Source: Actinomycetes bacterium (lineage in GTDB: Bacteria > Actinomycetota > Acidimicrobiia > Acidimicrobiales > Bog-793). Taken from it: 5,309 nt of DNA. The translations under genes were made by a program, and so were the position numbers. The stretch spans positions 1 to 5,309 of the forward strand of contig JAKAOD010000250.1 of NCBI GenBank assembly GCA_021823365.1, written 5' to 3'. Shown here in pieces: positions 1 through 5,309 of this stretch (positions are counted from its first letter, which is position 1; each line of letters begins with the position of its first letter). Below the pieces are notes generated by a model. It did not search any database and had not been told where the DNA came from. It saw nothing but the letters and a program-made list of their open reading frames with translations.

Positions 1-412
1 GGACTGCGAAGATGTAACGGTGGTCGGGACCGGGCGGCGGCGCTGCTCCCGAGTAGCCTAAGACATTGCCGTCGTTCCTCGCATGCTTCGCGCCTCGGGG
101 AAGGTTCGCCCGACCAGACCCGGCACCTGAGGGAAGCTCGTGGATCTCCTTCGGGAGGTCGTACAAGACCCAGTGCCAAAAGCCACTCCCGGTCGGCGCG
201 TCAGGGTCGAAACACGTCACCGCGTACGACTCTGTCTCGTCAGGCGCGCCGCTCCATCGAAGCTGCGGAGATTGGTTTCTGCCATCGAGCCCCGTCGCGT
301 CAGCCACCTGCTCTCGCGGAAGACGCTGGAGATGGACGATCTCGTCACTCCCGACGGTTAGCGACGCAACTGGCGGAAGAAACTCATATGGGATTGGAGC
401 TCTCTGTGACAA
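1..412 (-). CDS. YbhB/YbcL family Raf kinase inhibitor-like (PEBP) protein, 3' end cut by window edge
   Basis: Member of the phosphatidylethanolamine-binding protein (PEBP) superfamily, bacterial YbhB/YbcL branch. These are small, mostly soluble proteins with an anion/phosphate-binding pocket; their bacterial role is poorly defined. Reading the minus strand from a TTG at 412-410 gives 137 codons without a stop up to the edge. Visible landmarks are PYEFLPPV (residues 8-15), the SPQLRWSGAP stretch (48-57), the family signature DPDAPTGSGFWHW (69-81; D69, D71 and H80 are expected pocket residues), ARND (111-114) and the second pocket motif PPPG..HRY (125-133). Family members have about 160-180 residues, so roughly 40 should lie beyond the edge. 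TTG is preferred because AAAGGAA lies five bases upstream; an in-frame GTG at 433-431 is the alternative and would add seven residues. Codon use is more relaxed than in the tcu genes: I count about 44 of 137 codons ending in A/T. It is transcribed away from the regulator, with no evident functional link to it. Family identity is seen directly; function is not known. Confidence 0.92.
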   Translation of the reverse strand, partial: MSQRAPIPYEFLPPVASLTVGSDEIVHLQRLPREQVADATGLDGRNQSPQLRWSGAPDETESYAVTCFDPDAPTGSGFWHWVLYDLPKEIHELPSGAGSGRANLPRGAKHARNDGNVLGYSGAAPPPGPDHRYIFAV

Positions 413-417
413 GCCAA

Positions 418-424
418 TTCCTTT
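418..424 (-). promoter_or_regulatory. Ribosome binding site for the YbhB-like gene
   Basis: On the minus strand the purine run AAAGGAA sits five bases before the TTG at 412. It decides the start: no ATG lies in frame near the expected N-terminus, and the family pattern (proline-tyrosine about eight residues in) fits this TTG. A second purine group, GAGG at 428-425, would be about 12 bases away and is less well placed. Confidence 0.6.
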
Positions 425-762
425 CCTCAGCACAGCTCTCAATGGCAACAAGAGCGTGCAACAACTTGCGATGACCAGCGTGTCATTACCGCATCAACTC
501 GTCACCGCCGACTGGCTGGACGAACCAATGACTGAATCCATGGATAGTCAACATAACTAGCAGCCACGCGGTTCGTTTGGCTCGGCCATGGGCAGCCTCA
601 ACGACGAGCGGCAACGGGGCTGAAGTTCTCGAGCCTGGAACGTCTGGGCCGCGACGCTCGGCCACCTCTCTCGGAGCGCTCGAAGTCGTCCCCCATCGCA
701 GCCGGGTACCGCCAGCAAACAGCATCCCTCTGGCCTCGACACAGCCAACACCCGTAGGCAGC

Positions 763-791
763 TATAGTATACGGTTATGTACCGACGTACA
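763..791 (+). promoter_or_regulatory. Candidate -10 box and GntR-type operator upstream of the regulator
   Basis: TATAGT at 763-768 fits the TAnnnT pattern of a -10 element. No good -35 stands at 16-18 bases; TCGACA at 736-741 is 21 bases away. Overlapping the -10 is the palindrome GTATAC (767-772), a core seen in many operators of FCD-type GntR regulators. A second inverted repeat, TGTAC-CGAC-GTACA (778-791), ends 11 bases before the ATG. Two palindromes across the expected transcription start suggest that the regulator represses its own operon. The repeats are seen directly; binding by this regulator is inferred. Confidence 0.45.
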
Positions 792-802
792 CAACAGCGC
801 GC

Positions 803-1501
803 ATGACGGCGATCGCCGAGCAGCTTTCGCAGGAGATCCTCGACGGCACCCTCGAGGTCGGACAGGTGCTCTCGGAAGGCGACCTTGCGCGTCGCTACGG
901 GGTGAGTCGGACTCCTGTGCGAGAAGCACTCGCCGCATTGGAGGAGAGCGGCATCGTTCAACGTCGCAAGGGTGGCGTGTTGATCGCCGAGCCGAGCGCC
1001 ACGGAGATCCTCGACATCTATGACGTCCGAGTGGCGCTCGAAGGCGAAGCAAGCCGTGTCGCGTCCCTTCGGCGCACCGATCTCGATCTGCGCCTGCTCG
1101 ACGCCGTGTGCGAGGCGATGGACGCCGAGGAGGACTCCGCCCGCCTGGCGAGCTTGAGTAAGAAGTTCCACGAGGCATTGCGCGATGCGAGCCACAACGA
1201 CGTCCTGATCGCGTTCCTCGAAAGGCTCGATGTCAGCCTCGCCCGCTTCCGACGGACCACGCTGGCCGAGCCCGGCCGGTCACCCACGGCGAAGCGCCAG
1301 CACCGAGAAGTGCTCGAAGCGGTCCGCGAGCATCGCGCCGAGGACGCAGAGCGGGTCAGCCGCGCTCACATGATCGAGGCGCGCGCGATCCGCCTCGAGC
1401 AGTACGTCAGAGCATTCGGCGAGGGCTCGCTCGATGCGCAAGGATCACTGGCCGTGTCCGTACCAGCGAAGCGCACGCGGGCGCGGGGACGCGACGGATG
1501 A
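803..1501 (+). CDS. GntR family (FadR/FCD subfamily) transcriptional regulator
   Basis: DNA-binding regulator of 232 residues, the usual size for the FadR-type GntR subfamily. Residues 1-62 form the winged helix-turn-helix, with the typical LARRYGVSRTPVREAL (28-43) and a wing around RRKGGVLI (54-61). Residues about 68-205 form the FCD ligand-binding domain. Its three metal-ligand histidines are visible: H123 in KKFHEAL, H167 in RQHREVL and H189 in RAHM. The aspartate usually four residues before the first His is Ser119 here. The C-terminal tail (after about 212) is basic. ATG 803 is the only standard start in the frame after an upstream TAG at 755-757, but no Shine-Dalgarno precedes it, so initiation may not depend on one. 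Its stop is 49 bases before tcuA, so it likely controls the tcuAB genes, with tricarballylate or a related tricarboxylate as the probable effector (inference). In Salmonella the corresponding regulator, TcuR, is LysR-type, so I give no gene symbol. Confidence 0.9.
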   Translation: MTAIAEQLSQEILDGTLEVGQVLSEGDLARRYGVSRTPVREALAALEESGIVQRRKGGVLIAEPSATEILDIYDVRVALEGEASRVASLRRTDLDLRLLDAVCEAMDAEEDSARLASLSKKFHEALRDASHNDVLIAFLERLDVSLARFRRTTLAEPGRSPTAKRQHREVLEAVREHRAEDAERVSRAHMIEARAIRLEQYVRAFGEGSLDAQGSLAVSVPAKRTRARGRDG

Positions 1502-1550
1502 GGACGCGCCACGTCGCGGGCCGGCCACCCACCGTAGCCGTCACACTGCG

Positions 1551-3035
1551 ATGAAGCTGCTCTCGCCACGCGAAGAGCGTGTTGAGCGGCCCACTGCGGC
1601 CGCTTCAGACCGCGCCGACGTCATCGTCGTCGGCGGCGGCAATGCAGCGCTCGTCGCAGCGATCTCCGCCCGGGAACAGGGCTGCTCGGTGCTGCTTCTC
1701 GAGCGGGCCGCGGAGAACGACCGGGGCGGCAACACCCGCCACACTCGCAACATCCGCTGCGCGCACACGACGGGCGATCGATTCAGCGCGGGCGAGTATC
1801 GCCACGAGGAACTCTGGAGGGATCTTTGCGGCGTCGGCACCGGCCCGACGAACGAACGCCTGGCATCTCTTACCGTCCAGCGGTCCGAGGAGCTCCCCGC
1901 GTGGATGTCCCGGCACGGGATCTCATGGCAGGCGCCACTGAAGGGGACCCTCCAGCTCGGAAGGACCAATCGATTCTTCCTGGGCGGCGGGAAGGCGCTG
2001 CTCAATCGCTACTTCCAAACCGCGGCGAGCATTGGCGTGCGGATCGAGTACGAAAGCTATGTCGAAGGACTCTGCATCGAGGAGCGCAACTGTTCCGGGG
2101 TGCAGGTTCGCCGAGCCGACGGCAGCGTCCGCGTGCTGGGCGCCGCAGCCGTCATCTGCGCGTCTGGAGGCTATGAGTCCAACCTCGGATGGCTCGAGCG
2201 GTACTGGGGTGAGGCGGTACGGAACTTTCACGTGCGCGGCCCCCGGCACAACGACGGTCGGGTGCTGGAGGCGCTGTACGACGCAGGCGCCTGCAGCGCT
2301 GGAGAGGAGCGCGGGTTCCACGCTGTCGCCGTCGACGCACGTTCTCCGCGCTTCGACGGGGGCATCGCGACTCGGATCGATGCGATCCCACTGGGTATCG
2401 TCGTCAACCAGCGTGGGCTTCGCTTCTACGACGAAGGCGAAGACCTATGGCCGAAGCGCTACGCTATCTGGGGCCGGCTGCTTGCCGAGCAGGACGCCCA
2501 GATCGGCTATTGCCTGTGGGACGCGAAGGTCCACGGCACCTTTCTCCCTCCACTCTATGGAGCGCTGACCGCAACGAGCATCGAAGAGCTCGGCGTGCGC
2601 CTCGGGCTCGACCCCGCGGTCATCAGCACGACCGTCGGAGCCTACAACAGGTCGATTCCCCAAGATCGCGTCGTCGATCGAGCTCGCCTCGACGGATGCT
2701 CGACATCTGGCGTCAACCCGCCGAAGAGCAACTGGGCCCAGCGTCTCGACACGCCCCCGTACTATGGCATCCCGCTCCACCCGGGGATCACCTTCACCTA
2801 CCGCGGGGTCGCCGTGAACGACGGGGCCCACGTCGTGCGCACCGACGGCGAGCCGTTTCACAACCTGTTCGCAGCCGGAGAGATCATGTCGGGAAACATC
2901 CTCTCGACGGGCTACCTCGCCGGGTTCGGAATGACGATCGGAACGGTCTGGGGGAGGATCGCAGGTGACCACGCAGGACGCTATGCCGCTGCCCGAGCTG
3001 TTCGAGGAGGCTCGTCGGCAGCTCAACATCTGTAA
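1551..3035 (+). CDS. tcuA: FAD-dependent tricarballylate dehydrogenase TcuA
   Basis: Flavoprotein of 494 residues in the fumarate reductase/succinate dehydrogenase flavoprotein superfamily. In Salmonella TcuA oxidises tricarballylate to cis-aconitate. The N-terminal dinucleotide-binding fold shows DVIVVGGGNAAL (23-34) and the acidic end of the second strand in LLLERA (48-53). RGGNTRHTRNIRCAH (58-72) follows and is characteristic of TcuA. The C-terminal FAD-contact block is HNLFAAGEIM...GYLAGFGMTIGT (about 437-466). Length is close to the Salmonella protein (about 467), with a longer C-terminal tail that overlaps tcuB by 71 bases. I chose ATG 1551 because it leaves about 22 residues before the FAD fold, as in relatives, though it lacks a Shine-Dalgarno. 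ATG 1434 has GAGGG eight bases upstream and is in frame, but its extra 39 residues are an Arg-rich reading of the regulator's 3' end. Substrate is inferred from the TcuA signature and adjacency to tcuB; a related tricarboxylate remains possible. Confidence 0.9.
   Translation: MKLLSPREERVERPTAAASDRADVIVVGGGNAALVAAISAREQGCSVLLLERAAENDRGGNTRHTRNIRCAHTTGDRFSAGEYRHEELWRDLCGVGTGPTNERLASLTVQRSEELPAWMSRHGISWQAPLKGTLQLGRTNRFFLGGGKALLNRYFQTAASIGVRIEYESYVEGLCIEERNCSGVQVRRADGSVRVLGAAAVICASGGYESNLGWLERYWGEAVRNFHVRGPRHNDGRVLEALYDAGACSAGEERGFHAVAVDARSPRFDGGIATRIDAIPLGIVVNQRGLRFYDEGEDLWPKRYAIWGRLLAEQDAQIGYCLWDAKVHGTFLPPLYGALTATSIEELGVRLGLDPAVISTTVGAYNRSIPQDRVVDRARLDGCSTSGVNPPKSNWAQRLDTPPYYGIPLHPGITFTYRGVAVNDGAHVVRTDGEPFHNLFAAGEIMSGNILSTGYLAGFGMTIGTVWGRIAGDHAGRYAAARAVRGGSSAAQHL
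2951..2957 (+). promoter_or_regulatory. Ribosome binding site for tcuB, inside tcuA
   Basis: GGGGAGG, a strong Shine-Dalgarno, lies seven bases before GTG 2965 and inside the tcuA reading frame. It supports GTG 2965 over ATG 2983, which has only AGGA four bases upstream. The placement implies that tcuB is translated from the same message, starting before ribosomes finish tcuA. Confidence 0.7.
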
Positions 3036-4098
3036 CGCCTGCCGGTACTGCGAGGGCTACTGTGCTGTCTACCCGGCCCTCGAACGCCGAACTGAACTGA
3101 GTGAGCGCGACTTCGCACACCTTGCCAACCTATGTCATGACTGTCGCGACTGTCTCTACGCGTGCATGTACGCAGCGCCGCATGAGTTCGCCGTCGATCC
3201 ACCTGCCCTCTTCCTGGCATTTCGCCGAGCGCCGAATGGAGCGGGTCGGGGTCATGTTCCGCGGCTCTTCGGCTCATCGGCGCGTATGCCCCTGCTCGGG
3301 CTGGCCTTCGTCATCGCCGGGGTGACGATCACACTTTCCGCGACCACCGCACCGGGGCGGCTCGCCTCGCTGACCGCCGCAGGGAGTACGGCGCGCTCTC
3401 CCTATTCTGTGATCCCCTACCCGGTGCTGGTCACGTGGTCAGGAGCGGTCGCACTCGTCGCGGTAGCGCTGATGGCACTTGGTGCGGCGCGCTACTGGCG
3501 AGAGATTCACGGCTCCTATCGAGATCTCGGGAACGTCGCCGCGCTCTCACGCGCCGCGGGCTATGCCGCCACCCTCCACTACCAGCGGGGCGGGGGCGAG
3601 GAGTGCACGTATCCAGGAGCGGAGCCATCACCCACACGACGGCGGCTGCATGCGCTGGTCGCCTATGGGTTCAGCGCCTGCCTCGCGTCGACGATCTCTG
3701 CTGGCGTGCTGCAAGACGGGCTCGGCACGCCGCCGCCGTATCCTTGGGCATCGGCGCCGGTCATCCTTGGCGTGCTCGGGGGGGCGATCATGCTCGCCGG
3801 CGGAGCGGGGCTCATCGTCCTGAAGCGCCGGCACCTACATCTCACCAGATCAGACGGGCGGGGCACACCGCCTGGAGACGTCGGCCTTCTTACCGCCCTG
3901 TGCGTGCTTGCCGCAAGCGGCCTGCTGACGCTCTTCCTTCGGACGACGCAGGCCTTCGGCCCACTGTTCCTCCTGCACCTCATTGCGGTCGTCACTTGCT
4001 TCGCGATCGCACCCTTCACGAGCTTCCCACACTTCGTCTTCCGTTACCTGTCGATCGTGCAGGACAACCTGGAGCGCGCTGCTGCCCTGGGCACGTGA
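2965..4098 (+). CDS. tcuB: Tricarballylate utilization 4Fe-4S membrane protein TcuB
   Basis: Membrane electron-transfer partner of TcuA, 377 residues against about 379 in Salmonella. TcuB reoxidises the reduced flavin of TcuA and passes electrons into the membrane; the family carries two [4Fe-4S] clusters and is reported to bind heme. Two cysteine sets of ferredoxin type are visible: C23, C26, C29, C33 (CNACRYCEGYC) and C57, C60, C63, C67 (CHDCRDCLYAC), followed by the family motif PHEFAVD (72-78). About six hydrophobic segments follow, near residues 109-127, 152-176, 229-249, 264-286, 306-326 and 333-352. His205, His229, His338 and His356 in or next to this region are possible heme ligands. 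The start is GTG 2965 with a strong Shine-Dalgarno; ATG 2983 would remove six residues and is the alternative. It overlaps tcuA by 71 bases, consistent with coupled expression. No tcuC-type permease follows, so substrate uptake must be encoded elsewhere. Confidence 0.92.
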   Translation: MTTQDAMPLPELFEEARRQLNICNACRYCEGYCAVYPALERRTELSERDFAHLANLCHDCRDCLYACMYAAPHEFAVDPPALFLAFRRAPNGAGRGHVPRLFGSSARMPLLGLAFVIAGVTITLSATTAPGRLASLTAAGSTARSPYSVIPYPVLVTWSGAVALVAVALMALGAARYWREIHGSYRDLGNVAALSRAAGYAATLHYQRGGGEECTYPGAEPSPTRRRLHALVAYGFSACLASTISAGVLQDGLGTPPPYPWASAPVILGVLGGAIMLAGGAGLIVLKRRHLHLTRSDGRGTPPGDVGLLTALCVLAASGLLTLFLRTTQAFGPLFLLHLIAVVTCFAIAPFTSFPHFVFRYLSIVQDNLERAAALGT

Positions 4099-4167
4099 CC
4101 AGGTGGACAGCGCTGGAGGGGCGGCCACCAACGTGCTGCGACTTCCCGCGGTGACGTCTGGTAGCAC

Positions 4168-4192
4168 TGTCACGTTGCGTCGCTACGTGACG
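4168..4192. terminator. Hairpin in the convergent tcuB/permease gap (first)
   Basis: GTCACGT (4169-4175) and ACGTGAC (4185-4191) form a perfect seven-base stem with a nine-base loop, extendable by one T-G wobble. It lies 70 bases after the tcuB stop, between two converging genes. No T-run follows on either strand, so it is not a classical intrinsic terminator. A termination or transcript-end role is inferred from position only. Confidence 0.3.
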
Positions 4193-4230
4193 ATTCCTGA
4201 CGCGACGATCAAGGGCACAGCTCATCGCGA

Positions 4231-4259
4231 GTGCGGTCCGAACAGGACCTCGACCGCAT
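4231..4259. terminator. Hairpin in the convergent tcuB/permease gap (second)
   Basis: TGCGGTC (4232-4238) pairs perfectly with GACCGCA (4252-4258) around a 13-base loop, with one more G-T wobble outside. An alternative inner stem, GGTCC (4235-4239) with GGACC (4245-4249), has a five-base loop and excludes the outer one. It lies 30 bases past the permease stop on the minus strand and could serve transcripts from either side. There is no T-tract, so termination is only suggested. Confidence 0.35.
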
Positions 4260-4288
4260 TCGCATCTGCGGACACTCTCGGTGGCTTG

Positions 4289-5215
4289 CTACGCAACGAT
4301 GCGCTGGCCACGGCGGGGACGGCGGGCGAGAGACCAGCTGCCGACGACGAGCAGCACTATTACCCCGAGCACGTCATCGTTCAGGAAGCCATTGATGTGC
4401 AACAGGTCGATACCGTTGCCGATGAGCGTCAACAAGAGCGCGCCAGCCGCCGTCCCGATGACGCTGATGCGTCCGCCGAAGAAGCTCGCGCCGCCGACCA
4501 TCACCGCGGCGATCGCGTCGAGGGTGACGTCGGTCCCAGAGTTCGGAAGTCCACCTCCGACCCGTGCGGTGAGGTACACGCCGGCGGCCGCACAGAGGAC
4601 ACCTGACGCACAATAGGCTGAACACACGTGCCAGCGCACCGAGAGGCCGCTACGCCGTGCCGACGCGAGGTCGCGTCCGGTGGCGAACAAGTGCCGTCCC
4701 GTCGCCGTTCGAGTCACGAATGCAAAGCTCAGCGCTACTAGGGCAAGAAGGACGATCGTCGCAATCGGCACGCCTCCGATTTGTGCTGAGGCGAGGCGCC
4801 AGAATGACGGTGAGGTCGGTCCAATGCTCTGAGGGAACCACAGCAGGGACAATCCCCCCTCGACGAGCCCCACCGCGTAGGTCACCAGAAACGGCGGAAG
4901 GCCGAAGACGACGAGCGCACCGCAAACTGCGCCGCTCACAAGACCGATTCCGAGGCTCACGACGATTGCCACGACGACGGTCGAGTGCAGCAGAAAGAAT
5001 GTCGAGACGAGATTCGTCAGAGTGATCACCGCGCCGACGCCGAGGTCAATCCCGGCCTGTAGGATGACGAGCATCTCGCCGAGGCTAGCGAGGGCCAGGA
5101 TGACCACTTGCCGGCCGACGTCGCCCAGGTTCGAGCCGGTGAGGAAGTACGGCGAACCGACCGCGATCACGATCGCGATGAGAAGAACGCCACCGATCGC
5201 CGGTACCGCCATCAC
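4289..5215 (-). CDS. ABC transporter permease, ribose/CUT2 type (RbsC-like, BPD_transp_2)
   Basis: Integral membrane subunit of a periplasmic-binding-protein-dependent importer of the ribose/xylose/autoinducer-2 class; substrate cannot be read from the sequence. Family landmarks are SPYFLTGSNL (21-30), LVILQAGIDLGVGAVITLTN (49-68), the glycine-rich second helix region (88-100), PPFLVTYAVG (107-116), the cytoplasmic ATPase-contact loop GRHLFATG..LASARRSGL (173-191) and the C-terminal VMVGGASFFGGRISVIGT (238-255). About eight to ten hydrophobic segments are present. The stop is TAG at 4291-4289. GTG 5215 and ATG 5212 are adjacent starts with GGAG at 5220-5217. At 308 residues it is about 20-30 shorter than typical and begins almost directly in the first membrane helix. 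The same frame stays open upstream for 27 more codons, giving a plausible basic N-terminus, but offers no ATG, GTG or TTG. It converges with tcuB and presumably continues an operon (ATPase, binding protein) beyond the right edge. Confidence 0.9.
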   Translation of the reverse strand: MMAVPAIGGVLLIAIVIAVGSPYFLTGSNLGDVGRQVVILALASLGEMLVILQAGIDLGVGAVITLTNLVSTFFLLHSTVVVAIVVSLGIGLVSGAVCGALVVFGLPPFLVTYAVGLVEGGLSLLWFPQSIGPTSPSFWRLASAQIGGVPIATIVLLALVALSFAFVTRTATGRHLFATGRDLASARRSGLSVRWHVCSAYCASGVLCAAAGVYLTARVGGGLPNSGTDVTLDAIAAVMVGGASFFGGRISVIGTAAGALLLTLIGNGIDLLHINGFLNDDVLGVIVLLVVGSWSLARRPRRGQRIVA

Positions 5216-5226
5216 GCTCCGACCGC

Positions 5227-5309
5227 TCAGCAGTGAGCGCCACTTCGAGCGCCGAAGTCCAACCGCGGGACCGCAAGGCGGCCGGGGACGGCCCGCTCAC
5301 GGTGTGCAC
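5227..5309 (-). CDS. Possible 3' end of the gene upstream of the permease
   Basis: On the minus strand a frame enters at the right edge and ends at a TGA (5229-5227), 11 bases before the permease GTG, which is a normal spacing inside an ABC transporter operon. Its 26 sense codons read AHRERAVPGRLAVP (then 12 more residues, ending in Cys), with no recognisable domain. It could be the tail of the transporter ATPase or a first permease. A competing arrangement exists: another frame has a TGA at 5299-5297 overlapping a GTG at 5300 (GTGA), the usual look of coupled genes. The choice cannot be made from this window. Confidence 0.3.
   Translation of the reverse strand, partial: AHRERAVPGRLAVPRLDFGARSGAHC

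Larger units (their letters stand above)
413..802. other. Divergent intergenic region with no recognisable gene
   Basis: About 390 bases lie between the YbhB-like gene (leftward) and the GntR regulator (rightward). Open frames exist on both strands, as is normal at high GC, but their translations are rich in Arg, Ser and Pro and match no family I recognise. The left part is less GC-rich than the flanking genes and should contain the YbhB-like gene's promoter, though I cannot name convincing -35/-10 boxes for it. The right end (about 763-802) holds the candidate promoter and operator of the regulator. I see no tRNA, repeat array or insertion-sequence end. Confidence 0.6.

Noticed and set aside
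66..560. 164-codon open frame on the plus strand
   Set aside because: It runs antisense to the clearly conserved YbhB-like gene for most of its length, and its translation is a low-information Ser/Arg/Pro mixture without family motifs.
486..725. 79-codon minus-strand frame in the divergent gap, including a hydrophobic patch
   Set aside because: No convincing ribosome site, no recognisable family and composition typical of chance frames at high GC. A small unknown protein cannot be excluded but is not supported.
557..1195. 212-codon open frame on the minus strand
   Set aside because: Most of it is antisense to the GntR regulator, whose winged-helix and FCD motifs are unmistakable; the part before 803 has no recognisable domain either.
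2445..3029. 194-codon minus-strand frame opposite tcuA
   Set aside because: It is the antisense shadow of the strongly conserved C-terminal half of tcuA; long antisense frames are expected at this GC content.
3435..4154. 239-codon plus-strand frame overlapping tcuB
   Set aside because: An Arg-rich off-frame reading of tcuB's membrane domain; tcuB itself has full-length family identity.
3983..4606. Plus-strand frame spanning the convergent gap and the permease 3' end
   Set aside because: It lies antisense to the conserved end of the permease and shows no family motif, so it does not represent a gene bridging the gap.
4289..5215. The permease as the missing tricarballylate transporter
   Set aside because: It is on the opposite strand, converges with tcuB and belongs to the ribose-type class, which imports sugars and similar solutes; known tricarballylate uptake uses an MFS-type symporter. 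Proximity alone is not evidence.
1..5309. CRISPR array, insertion sequence, phage or defence system
   Set aside because: No regularly spaced repeats, transposase or integrase motifs, terminal inverted repeats or known defence domains were seen on either strand.

Overview
The window comes from a high-GC bacterium, most likely an actinomycete. Codons in the catabolic genes end mostly in G or C (about 86% in a 58-codon sample of the flavoprotein gene), GTG and TTG starts look to be in use, and the YbhB-type protein at the left edge has the N-terminal pattern I associate with actinobacterial members. No gene in the window fixes the species.

Layout from left to right. Positions 1-412, minus strand, hold the first 137 codons of a PEBP / YbhB-YbcL (Raf kinase inhibitor-like) protein that runs off the left edge. 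Next is a divergent gap of about 390 bases with no recognisable gene; its right end carries a -10-like box and inverted repeats just before a GntR/FadR-type (FCD domain) regulator (803-1501, plus). Two more plus-strand genes follow. The first is an FAD-dependent tricarballylate dehydrogenase (tcuA, 1551-3035). The second is its membrane-bound iron-sulfur partner (tcuB, 2965-4098), which starts inside the end of tcuA. A convergent gap of 190 bases with two small hairpins separates these from a minus-strand ribose-type (RbsC/BPD_transp_2) ABC transporter permease (4289-5215). The last ~90 bases probably hold the end of a further transporter gene.

The centre is a compact, probably co-transcribed regulator-tcuA-tcuB unit. 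By analogy with Salmonella, TcuA oxidises tricarballylate to cis-aconitate, which aconitase feeds into the TCA cycle. TcuB takes the electrons from TcuA's flavin through two [4Fe-4S] clusters into the membrane. Two differences from the Salmonella tcuRABC locus stand out: the regulator is of the GntR/FCD family rather than LysR, and no tcuC-type transporter is present here. The convergent sugar-type permease belongs to another transcription unit, so a link to tricarballylate uptake is not supported.

I see no tRNA, rRNA, CRISPR array, insertion sequence or phage-like element. I found no clearly undescribed system; the notable points are the regulator swap, the candidate operator, the edge gene read on the minus strand and the unsettled N-terminus of the permease.
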